A stretch of 64,000 bases of DNA from Trachythela sp. YZ-2020 (taxonomy: Eukaryota > Cnidaria > Anthozoa > Malacalcyonacea > Clavulariidae): positions 186,001 to 250,000 of the forward strand of contig JADLSH010000201.1 in assembly GCA_016169945.1 (NCBI GenBank), given 5' to 3'. The notes below the pieces were generated by a model, which was not told where the DNA came from, did not search any database, and worked only from the letters and a program-made list of their open reading frames with translations. Position 1 is the stretch's first letter, and every line of letters begins with the position of its first letter. Positions 28,001-40,000 of this stretch are shown piece after piece. A program made the translations under genes and the position numbers.

Positions 28001-31000
28001 ATAGAAATAGCTTTTCTCAATAGCCGGTTAAAATGCCGACAAAAGCAATGCTCGCGATGAGTGTCAAAAACATATCGAAGCAAAACAAAAACAAACAATT
28101 TCGTGAGAAAAATACTTTGGAAGAGCTCAAATACAAATTAAATAAGATCGTTTTAAAAATATATCACGACTAAGTTTTTACTAATACTTTACAAAATGCA
28201 TGCATGTACATTTCAACAGAAAAAAAACACTGCCTTTATAGAAGGAAAATAGTGTACATGTTATCGCTTACCAATAAAAATGTAAAAAATATATCCTCCT
28301 TGAATTTAGCGGTCCTTTTTTTCATTTAATACTTTGAATCAGGCTAAAAAAGTGATAGCCACTGGCTGCCCGACCACTCAAAATTCGGGAAAGCAACATA
28401 GCTACCTCGCAATTTCTATAGTATAAACCTATATTAGTAGGCTATTATAAATCCTGCGTTCTGATTGGCTACTCTACTAAAGGGCCACCAGGCATTAGCC
28501 TATATACTATATAGTAGCGAAGAGTATAGTAAGAAAAAGCTTCACAAAACTTCCTTGACAACTGCTTGGTTGTAGTTTTAAAGTTTTGAACATGAAAGTG
28601 CATGACTCGCGAATTTATGAACATGAACAATTTTTGTTTATATTTCGAGAAAAATCAATAAATCATTGAAAACACAATCGCTTGAAGTGATTTAACTATA
28701 TTTTCTTGGTTTTTAAAACACTTTCTTTATTTAAGAATGTTGTCATCTATTTAGCTATAAAATGTCGAGGTTTTTTCCGTTTTAATGATATATTTTATGT
28801 GTTTCGAGATTTCCCGCATTATTGTTTCATTACAGTTTGAAAATATCTAACGTTTTGGCTTTTTACGCATTTTTTATTTCCTTTTATTAGGAAAATATGA
28901 CTTGAAACTTTCTTTTGATACATACGGTCTGTTTTTAAAAAAATTTTGCACACAAGTTGCAAATGTTCAGTGAATTTTCACTCGGGCGTTCGCCGTTTTA
29001 TGACAAGAAGCCGGCGAGAAAGTCGAAGGAAGCCATTAAATTTTGCTAAAAACTTTCCTATTTTATTCCTACAGCTTGAAATATACTCGTAGGTTTATAC
29101 TAACACAATTCGTTTCGTTGACTATTCGCTAATAGCCAACTCGGCCTCGTTGTCTAATGGTTAAATGGTCAGTGCAGGGGCGACACTACAACCTTTTCGT
29201 TGGGAGGCTGTCTAGTAGAACTACCATGCCAAAACCTATGATGCCCTGCAGCGCTATGAGGGATTACGGAGCGATTTTTGGATTGAGGGTGCTAAAAATC
29301 TCCGAGAGCGTAGTGAGACTAGTAACGAGTGCTGAAAGAGCGAGACCTTTAGGGGGTATGGGGGCATGCTCCCCCCGAAAATGTTGAAATTTACAGCCTC
29401 TGCCATTTCATGCACTTTGGGGGAAGATTTAAGAGGAAAGTGACAAGAATTCTTTTCAAAGAAGACTGAAGAGAAAAAAGTGCCTAATTTAATACCTTAA
29501 ACATTCATACATTTTAAAAAATCGATCTGAAAGCCGCGCCAAAAAGTCCGACGATTCCCTTCTCTTGCTAGATTTAAAGAAACAATTAGTCTTAGACATA
29601 GCAGAGATCTTGAATTATGGTTTTCTCCAGTTAACTTCTTTATAATTGTGAAAAATTACAATATCTTTAACTATGCCTGTTCTACTGGAAATCACAATAT
29701 ATATGTATGACAGTTATAGGTAAAAATTCAACATGTAATGTGTATACCGTTGTGTACAGGTGCTAAGGTCACTTATTGACAATTCGTACTAATTATTATA
29801 ATTGATATGTTTTGGAACAGTATTCATCGTATTTTGTATTGATCTGTACAAAAGCAACAAAATCAATACAGAATCAAAATGTTCGTTGGTAAAACTAAAA
29901 AAAATCACGTAGGAAATTAATTTTTTAGTTCAACTAATCTTGTTCTTTTTTCTAAATCGTTTGTATTTTGGGGGGTGTCACCCCCCACCCCCCTCGTCAG
30001 AGTAAGACGTGTATATCTGAGCTCCGCTATTTTATCAAATAATACATAATACTTCAAAATTGTACATGCAGTACATCTATGTTTATTGATAAATGGAATC
30101 TTTAAACCATAACTTATGCTTTGCATGGCAAGGCGACTACGATTCTTTAAAGAATTTTTTTAGCGACGAATTAAAGCTTGTTGGCGTCTGGGAGCAACCT
30201 GGAGGTGATAAAAAGATATTTTCTGCTGATGATATCTCAATCTGCTGGCGTAAGAACAAGAACTTGTTACACATTTCAGGGGAGAAGGAGGCCGAATACA
30301 AAAAGCTATTTTGTTCGAAGATCATCGAGAACATAATATGGCCACAAACTTCAAGCGCGGACGTAAGCAGCCAGACAGAGAGGGTTATTCTACAGTCTAC
30401 TAATGTTGATGATATTGCTGATCTCCAATCTGGCCAAGAGCTCAACAGAGTTGCAATTCAATCCCTATCACACTCTGTAGAACATCTCTCTGAAATTATT
30501 TCACAGTTTCGCAAGGAGATAGACAATAATCAGCATCATAAAGCCGAAAAAAAATCGAGAAGCGAAATCAACGAAGCATTTACTGACCCCAGTGAAGCCG
30601 AAGAATTTGCAATCCAAGCATTAGGCAATGAATCGCTGATCACACCAAAGCCTAGCAAGACAAAGAATGTCGTCAATGGCAATGTATCTGGGTTGCTTAC
30701 TGGTCCGATTAACGACCCCAGCGACGTCATAGAATCGACTCAATCCTTAAATGATGAATCCTTGATTACACCAGAGTCCAGTAAGACAAAGAGGGACGTC
30801 AAAAGCGAGGGTTCTATTCTATTAATCGGCGACTCGATAATAAAAAACATACACCCCAGGAAATTATCTAGAAGGAAAGTCAATAAATGTACATTCCCTG
30901 GAAAGTCTGCCGAAGAGATCATCTCGGAAGTGAAACACCTCAAGTCCGATTCTCCTTCACATATTATTGTGCATGCTGGCACGAATAACCTGCCAGTAGA

Positions 31001-34000
31001 TAATCCGGCGGTTTGTATCAAGAAGATTGAAAGCTTGGTGACAAATATTAAAGAAAAGTTCCCTAATTCTACAATTGGTCTCTCTAGTATCACGTTAAGG
31101 CGTGATCTAGATTTGGAAGAGCAAATCGCGAAAGTCAATGACGGGCTACAAGATTTCTGCTCGAAGAACGAGTTTAATTTTATAGATAACCGGAACTTGG
31201 ACAGCTCATGCTTAAACGGTAGTCTGTTACACTTAAATGCTAAAGGTTCGGCATACTTGGCTGCCAATTTTATTAAATTTTTACGAGGAAAGACTTCCTT
31301 TGCTCCTTCTATCGGCCCCAAACAAAGACGCAATCAGGATTTTCTCAACAACACAGCTCGGCTGAGCTTCCTGGAGGACATTCTGCGTATGATGCTGAGT
31401 CCCCAAAGGCCCAGCAGCCGTTCAAGGAGGTCCTGACTGAACCTTGGTGTGACCCATTCGAGATAAGTAGTGATGTTAATAATAATAATCAATTCTCCCT
31501 TAATGACTTAAGTAATTTGAAAGGGTTAAAAATCGCATGCTTAAATATTAATAGCCTATCTAAGCACATTGATGAACTTCGAGTAATTATGCTAAATAAT
31601 TCCTTAGATATCCTTTCTATCAATGAAACTAAAATTGACGAGTCGGTTTCGGACGACGAAATAAACATTAGCGGTTTTCAACTAATTCGAAAAGATCGCA
31701 ACGGCTACGGAGGCGGTGTATTGATGTATATTCGGGAGACTATTCCCTTTAGCGAACGGAATGACTTACTAACGGCATGCTCGCTGGAAATATTATGTGT
31801 TGAAATTAGTAGACCATGCAGTAAGCCATTCTTAGTATCTACATGGTATAGACCCCCTGGCTCAGTTACTCGCTTGTTTGATGATTTCGAAAATTTTCTG
31901 AGAAGATGTGACTTGGAAAACAAAGAATTATTACTTATGGGTGATCTAAATTGTGATGTTAGTAAGTCTCCCCCTGATGCTCACACGCGTAGGCTGCTAT
32001 TTCTTTCATGCATCTACCAATTTGAGCAGTTAATTAACGAACCCACAAGGGTTACGAGAACGTCAGCAACCTTGATCGATTTGATTTTTACTAATAAGAA
32101 AGAAAATATTACAAAATCCGGAGTTATTCATCTTGGTATATCCGATCACAGTTTGATTTTTACCGTTAGAAAATTTTTTACTCCAAAATCTCGTCAAAGT
32201 GTAAGATATGTCCGTAACTTTAAAAATTTCAACGCTACGGACTTCCTTAATGACCTATCACAGATACCATGGGAAAATGTGACACAATATGCTAACCCAA
32301 ACTCTTGTTGGCATTTATGGAAATCATTTTACTTGCAAATACTTGACCGACATGCACCATTTAGATGCATGAGAACCCGAGGTAACTCACTTCCGTGGAT
32401 TACTCCAAATATAAAAAATCTGATGAGAGCAAGAGATTTTCACAAAAAGAAAGCAGTGAAATTTAATTCCCAATTACACTGGTCGAAATACAAAGACACT
32501 CGCAATAAAGTTAATTCTGAATTGTATAAATCCAAAAAGAGTTATTTTTGCGACAAATTTGAGGTTTGTGCTCAGACCAAAGATCTCAAACAAAGTTGGC
32601 ACCATATTAATCACCTTTTGGGTAAGAATTACAAATCAAACAACATTCCCCAATTAATAATAGGCGATACTATTGTTTCTGATAATTTACTGATAGCTGA
32701 GGCCTTTAACGACTTCTTTGTGAGCATTGGGCCAAAATTATCTGCTGAAATTGACCCCGACGCCACGGACTTGTCAGAATCAGAAAGTCCCGTCACTAGT
32801 CCAGAGACTCTATTTACCCTGTCTGAAATTAGTGAATACGAAGTATTTCTTTGTTAAGTAATCTTAAATCATCAAAATCGACTGGCCTTGATTCTATCCC
32901 CGCAAGGGTACTTAAAATCTCAGCTGAAATAATTAGCCCTTCTCTAACGTGGATTTTTAATCTCTGTATCAAATCCGGTGTCTACATAGATGATTGGAAG
33001 AAGGCTTGGTTATACCCATTTATAAGTCAGAAGATAGAAAAAAATGCGAGAATTATCGCCCAATATCAATCTTACCAATTATTAGTAAAATTTTTGAGAG
33101 ATCCGTTTTTAATCAATTATATGAATTTCTGAACGCCAATTCTCTACTCTCTAAACATCAATTTGGGTTCCGCCTAAAAATTCTACTCTGGCAGCTCTCA
33201 TTCAGATGTGTGATGCATGGTATGAGAGCATGGACAATGGTGAATTGAATGGTGTTGTTTTTGTTGATATCCGAAAAGCTTTTGACTCTATTAATCATAA
33301 CATTCTACTGCGCAAAATGAAAGAACAATTTGGGATTTCAAATATTGAATTAAATCTGTTCGAGTCCTATCTTTCTGACAGGAACAGATGTCATTTGTTA
33401 ATGGCGAAATGTCAGCTCCAAAAGGATTGTATGTGGGGTTCCTCAAGGATCCATATTGGGCCCCCTATTGTTCTTACTTTATATAAATGATTTGCCTGAT
33501 TGTCTTGAGAAGACAACCCCTTGTTTATATGCTGATGATTCACAGATATTTTCTCCTGCAAAAGACTGTACAGAACTGAATGCTAATTTAAATCATGACT
33601 TAAACAATGTTAGTCAATGGCTCGTCAAAAACAAACTGCAACATCATTCAACAAAAACTAAATTAATGTATGTCGGATCCTATCACAACCTTGCTAAAAT
33701 TGACAATGATCTTCCCGTAATGATTAATGACCAACTGATTCCTAGAGTGCATTCAATCCCGTGTTTGGGAGTTAAACTTGATGAAACATTGAGTTGGGAC
33801 GACCATATTGAAATGGTTTGCAAAAAAGCCGGGGCTGGCATTGGGGTTCTGAGGCGTATTAAGCCCTATGTTCCTGCAAACACTTTGATATCAATTTATA
33901 ATGCTCTCGTACAGCCTTATTTCGATTACTGCTCTCCTCTTTGGGGCACCTGTAACAAAACCCTGAGAGATAAATTACAAAAGTTCCAAAATCGGGCCGC

Positions 34001-37000
34001 CAGAATAATAACTGGCGCCAGTTATGAGATTAGATCTGCTGACGTTCTCCGATCTCTTGACTGGGAAAATTTGGAAACACGATGGTACTTATCTAAGGCT
34101 ACATTCGTATATAAAGTCTTGAGCAATAGTGCTGCACCGACCCTGAAAGATTCATTCTTAAGTAGGAATACTTTACAAAATAATTATAATCTTAGAAATT
34201 CCCAAACCGATCTGGCCCTTCCAAAGCCAAAAAGAGAATTTCTTAAAAGAAGCTTTAAATACAGCGGGGCTTTTATGTGGAATGACCTCCCGCTTGAAGC
34301 TAAGCTAGCTCAATCAGTTTTCTCGTTTAAAAATTGTATCAAACAAAATATTCGATGTTAATAACCAAGTCATATCTCTACCTGGGACACACCGTAATCT
34401 TCAGTAGCCTTCATTTCTCAGTTTTGATAATGTATATAATTTATGTATATAGTTGCATGTCCTCTTTATATCCTTCCTTTTTTTACTATGTAATATTTTT
34501 ATATCGACGCCTCCCGTGGAAATCAACTTTTACATAGTTGTCGGGGCTAGCGTCTTTAAATAAAGTGTGTAATAATACCCCCTTAAGTTTCGCCCCTGGG
34601 TCAGTGGATATGTGCCTTATCCCTCTATCACAAGGGTTCGATTCCTGCAATATGCTGCAGTGTTATCTGATTGTAACTTTTCCTCAGTCACACATAAAAG
34701 ATGCCGTGGTATTACCAAACTCCGAAAGCTTTCTCCTCCTTTTGTAACACTGGCTCTATAAGAAATGTTTCTCACTGGACCGCTATAGGAGAATAGTCAG
34801 AACTGGTGAAGCATCCACGCATGCATGCATGCATAGTTTAATCATAGTCCCTATAACACAGTGTCTGGAAACGCATCTAAAGCTTTTGTTCTATGTTTTT
34901 GTTCATGTTTGTGCACAGTAGTAGGAGAGTGGGGGTTCTGCGGCGGGCGGAGCAGGCGGAGCGCTTTGCTCCGCCCATGACGTCATCGATTCTTAAATAT
35001 TTTTAATTTATTCACACCCACGTTAATTTATTTAACATTTTTGAACCGCTCCGTTTGTTTATCTACAGTTTTACTTTTAAGGATTGGTCCTCTGGGATTG
35101 GTCTGTCGAGTACAACATAGAACCTTTGAAAAACATTTGAAATTTACTAAAATTTTCAGCTTATATGCAACTAAAATGCTCCTACCGCATGCGGTGCATC
35201 GATAACGCAAATCATACCCACGTATACGCATGCGCAGTAGTAATAACGTTTAAAATTTACTAAAATTTTCAGCTTATATGCAACTAAAATGCTCCTACCG
35301 CATGCGGTGCATCGATAACACAAATCATACACAATTATACGCATGCGCAGTGGTGGTTTTTTATTAGGGTCGATGCGGGGTCGATGTGAGGTCGATGTAG
35401 GTCGATGTGAGGTCGATGTGAGGTCGATGTGAGGTCGATGTAGGGTCGTTGTAGGGTCATTGTAGGGTCGATGTAGGGTCGATGGCCAAACAAGCCAAAC
35501 AGGCCGAACAGGTCAAAAAGGCCAAACAGGCAGGAGCAGGAATGACAAGAAACCATTTTATTTGTAATATGGTCGTGTAAGTATGCCTTGTACGTACGCA
35601 ATGGGATTTTATAGCAGTTGTCTGGAAATTCTCTAAAGCTCCTGTGGAGCTTCTGTGGAGCTTCTGTAAAGCTTCTGTAAAGCTTCTGTGAAGCTTCTGT
35701 GAACATTCTGTGAAGCTTCTGTAAACTTCTGTGGAGCTTCTGTAGATGTGAGGTCGATGTGGGGCACCGGTTCGAGTCCGGTTCGGTAGATGTAAACATT
35801 TCGGGGTTCTGTAGGGGTTCTGTAGGGGTTCTGTAGGGGTTCTGTAGGGGTTCTGTAGGGGTTCTGTAGGGGTTCTGTAGGGGTTCTGTAGGGGTTCTGT
35901 AGGGGTTCTGTAGGGGTCCCCTTGGGGTTCCCTCGGGGGTTCCCTCGGGGGTTTCCTTGGGGTTTCCTTGGGGTTCCCTTGGGGTTCCCTTGGGGTTCCC
36001 TCGGGGTTCCCTTGGGGTTCCCTCGGTTTTTATTAAAAAAATTTTTTAAAGGCCAATCGGGCAGTAAGAGCCCGTATATCGAAATAAATAGCGGGACGCA
36101 TCTTAACGCATCCCGACGTCCCGTTTGACAAAATGTGTAGGTCTTGCCATGGAACAGTCTTACGGGACGTTGGGATGCGTTAAGATGCGTCCCGCTATTT
36201 ATTTCGATATACGGGCTCTTACTGCCCGATTGGCCTTCAAAATTTTAATAAAAGGCAAAGAACAAAGGCTACAAGAAACCCTGAGCAAGCTGAGAAAACT
36301 GAGGAACCCCATGAAACCAAGGAAACCCCAAGGAAACCCTGGAACCTAACCCTACAAATTCTAACTAGAACCCCTACAGAACCCTACTAAACCCTACAGA
36401 ACCCCTACAGAACCCCGAAATGTTTACATCTACCGAACCGGACTCGAACCGGTGCCCCACATCGACCTCACATCTACAGAAGCTCCACAGAAGTTTACAG
36501 AAGCTTCACAGAATGTTCACAGAAGCTTCACAGAAGCTTTACAGAAGCTTTACAGAAGCTCCACAGAAGCTCCACAGGAGCTTTAGAGAATTTCCAGACA
36601 ACTGCTATAAAATCCCATTGCGTACGTACAAGGCATACTTACACGACCATATTACAAATAAAATGGTTTCTTGTCATTCCTGCTCCTGCCTGTTTGGCCT
36701 TTTTGACCTGTTCGGCCTGTTTGGCTTGTTTGGCCATCGACCCTACATCGACCCTACAATGACCCTACAACGACCCTACATCGACCTCACATCGACCTCA
36801 CATCGACCTCACATCGACCTACATCGACCTCACATCGACCCCGCATCGACCCTAATAAAAAACCACCACTGCGCATGCGTATAATTGTGTATGATTTGTG
36901 TTATCGATGCACCGCATGCGGTAGGAGCATTTTAGTTGCATATAAGCTGAAAATTTTAATAAATTTCAAATGTTTTTCAAAGGTTCTATGTTGTACTCGA

Positions 37001-40000
37001 CAGACCAATCCCAGAGGACCAATCCTTAAAAGTAAAACTGTAGATAAACAAACGGAGCGGTTCAAAAATGTTAAATAAATTAACGTGGGTGTGAATAAAT
37101 TTTAGTAAATTTCAAATGTTTTTCAAAGGTTCTATGTTGTACTCGACAGACCAATCCCAGAGGACCAATCCTTAAAAGTAAAACTGTAGATAAACAAACG
37201 GAGCGGTTCAAAAATGTTAAATAAATTAACGTGGGTGTGAATAAATTAAAAATATTTAAGAATCGATGACGTCATGGGCGGAGCAAAGCGCTCCGCCTGC
37301 TCCGCCCGCCGCAGAACCCCCACTCTCCTACTACTGTGCACATTCACGCTCAGTAAACACATTGTTCTCTCAGCATAATGAAGGAAGCAGCCAATAAAAT
37401 CCCTGCAGCTGAATATTAATCTTTGTAAAACAAAGAAAACGTGCACTCTCAGTACACCCTCAACATTAACCCACGGACATGGCTATAAACTTTCGAGTTT
37501 GCCGCGTTTCCAGACACTGTATTTTAGGGACTATGGTTTAATTTAGCAATATTTTTTTCTTTCTATTTATAAACTAGGAGTTACTATCGCAAGGAAAGTG
37601 CTGCCTTGACGCCCAAACTGCATGCAAAATCCCTCGACCAATTAGTAATATTGAACGTATTTATATTGCTAATGGCACACTGTATGTATAGATTTATTTT
37701 CTTGTCCAAACGATGAGATTACAACACTGTGATTATTGTAAATAATAATATATAAGAAGTACACAAGTGGTTTTCAAAGCCACATATCAGAGTGTTCAGA
37801 CTATTGTCAATGGCATTCTTGGTACCAACATAATTGTTCCTGTTATTAGAAATCATTCTGTACTTCAAAGCTGTCAATTGCATCTTGCAATTGCATCTTG
37901 CAATTGCATCTTGCAATTGCATCTTGCAATTGCATCTTGCAATTGCATCTTGCAATTGCATCTTGCAATTGCATCTTGCAATTGCATCTTGCAATTGCAT
38001 CTTGCAATTGCATCTTGCAATTGCATCTTGCAATTGCATCTTGCAATTGCATCTTGCAATTGCATCTTGCAATTGCATCTTGCAATTGCAAATAAATTTG
38101 GAAGAGTAGAGACAATGTATTTTAATATCTTTGTGGTACAATAATAGTTTGCATGTTGTCTGTGTTCATAAGATATTGATACTGCACTTGCCATGTGCTA
38201 AACAAACATGTCACAACAGTCTTTGTTCCCAATCTGTAGATATTTCATTTCATATTTATTTAGCATTTAGCTTCCATCAGTGTTCATCTGTACAGTGAAT
38301 TGTCAAAATACATGATTATACAGCAAACCAACATAATAGCATATCTCTCCAAAACAACTGTGAGCAGGGCATATGTTGGAAATATTTAATTATTTATATT
38401 GCAGATTCCATCCCATTACAGATGATGTAATATATCCATATTATTTTGTAAGTTTGTAACAACCATTTTTTTCAAGTAAATATACCATCTTTTATCAACC
38501 AAATTTGGTTTTCATTTTCTGCCTCAACAGGCGGTCAATGTTACTTTGTGCCACAACTGGCTCTGCCACAATGGGCAGATCAATAATATTTTGTGCCTCA
38601 ACACGCTCCACCACAATGGGCAGATCAGTTCTATTCTGTGCCTTAACAGGCTCTATCACAATGAGCTATTCCATTTAAAATCTGTAACCCCCCCTCCCTC
38701 TATCGAGGACAGGGGTTTTTCTATAACCCTGAAGAATTCCTGACTTTCAACAGCCCCTGAGGAATTTTGTATTTACAACACCTACCCCTGAAGAATTCCT
38801 GTCTTACAGATATTACCCCTGAAGAATTTGACTGCAACCTCCTGAAGAATTCAATTTTTTTACTCAACCCCTGAAGAATTCCAAGCCTAAATAGTCACAC
38901 CCCTGAAGAATTCCAAGGCAAAATGGCCCCTTACCCCTGAAGAATTCCAGGGTCCTCGATAGGGGGGTACGGTATTAAATGGAATAGCCCAATGGGTAGA
39001 TCAATGTTTCTTTCTGCCACAAAATGGGCTCTACCACAACAGGTAGATTGATATTTTGTGCTACGATCACAGGTACGGGCTCTATGACTACAGCTCGATC
39101 ACTATTTGTCACCGTCATAGATGGGGTTGTTTTTGCCTGCACAGGCGATATATTAACTGTGTCGACACAGACTGACATATCTTGTAAGAAAGCATGTTTG
39201 AGCCCGTTGAGGCACAAAATATTATTGATCTGCCCATTGTGGCAGGGCCAGTTGTGGACAAAGTAACATTCATCCGCCTGTTGAGGCAGAAAATGAAAAC
39301 CAAATTTGGTTGATAAATTATGGTATATTTACTTGTTATGGTTGTGACAAACTTACAAAAAATATGGATATATTACATCATCTGTAAGGGCCTAATGAGA
39401 TGGAATTATCATCGTACATGAATTAACCTCCACGGGTAGATTAATATTATTTGTCATCGTACATGAATTATAAACACTAACTATTGTTGGTATTCAGTTA
39501 TCTATAGACAAACATTCTACACCAGGATCTAGGACTAATAAGCCATTACTCAGAGCCTTTAAATACATTTTGTCTCCTTGTATTATTAAAGACATTATTA
39601 AATGTTGTTTTAGACCACGCGGACAATGGAATATTTCGTGCTGAAAGAAGCGCCAATAAACTCATAAAAGCACATTGCTTTCCTCTAGAATGAACACTAA
39701 ATAGTTCATCGCCTTGACGAATATTGGCAGAAAGAAATAAAGCCATACTTACCTAACTTACCTGTGTTTCTTCGGGAAATGTTTGTATATTTTGCATCGA
39801 TCTAGTCAGATCCAGAAATACAATATTTTCTCGCCCTCTCCCCCCACTTTAAAAATTGTCCTTGAGCTCGACTTTCTGCCTGGAATTGCGGACAGACACC
39901 CGGACACATTCGATCGAGATCTTGCCCATGCCAATATATATGTCGCGCGAAAGACTGGGTCAAGTGAACTCTGGCGAAACAAAAGGGCGTCAAGAATAGG

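Larger units (their letters stand above)
30093..34577 (+). mobile_element. CR1-type non-LTR retrotransposon, near complete
   Basis: ORF1 with an esterase domain is followed by ORF2 with APE endonuclease and RT, then a short 3' end with AATAAAGTGTGTAATAATA. It lies in intron 8 of the FReD/D8C gene in the sense orientation. ORF1 is intact in length (447 codons); ORF2 has about four frameshifts, so the copy is inactive. No target duplication is recognisable. Confidence 0.9.
34911..37341. mobile_element. 2.4-kb palindrome (foldback element) in intron 8
   Basis: From GTGCACAGTAGTAGGAGAGT at the left to its mirror at the right the two halves are inverted copies, closing on a loop of only about 40 bp (36123-36162). 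The arms differ mainly in tandem-repeat content: the left arm has about 11 copies of a 12-bp GGGGTTCTGTAG unit (35806-35916) and a GGGGTTCCCTT series (35917-36030), the right arm only a few; each arm also carries a different local duplication (left 35250-35350, right 37080-37240). A 465-bp open frame is identical in translation in both arms, showing very high arm identity. No transposase is encoded. A wider, shorter inverted repeat (about 40 bp, 34836-34876 and 37508-37548) brackets it. Confidence 0.88.

Noticed and set aside
29150..29210. tRNA-like box A near 29150 (GTCTAATGGTTAAATGG)
   Set aside because: No matching box B at the proper distance and no stems.
30137..30445. Minus-strand open frames opposite CR1 ORF1 (30137-30445, 30536-30730, 30740-31333)
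   Set aside because: Shadows of the ORF1 coding frame; no family motifs.
35335..36884. Two identical 154-codon open frames on opposite strands (35335-35799 minus, 36420-36884 plus)
   Set aside because: They are the same repeat-derived sequence in the two arms of the palindrome, built from LHRS/QKLHR and RPHID repeats; not a gene.
37719..38194. Seven overlapping open frames of 65-140 codons on both strands
   Set aside because: All come from the 13-bp satellite, which has no stop in any frame.
38725..38950. CRISPR array
   Set aside because: Eukaryotic context, degenerate 16-bp repeats, 12-20-bp gaps, no cas genes, and it lies inside an inverted-repeat element.
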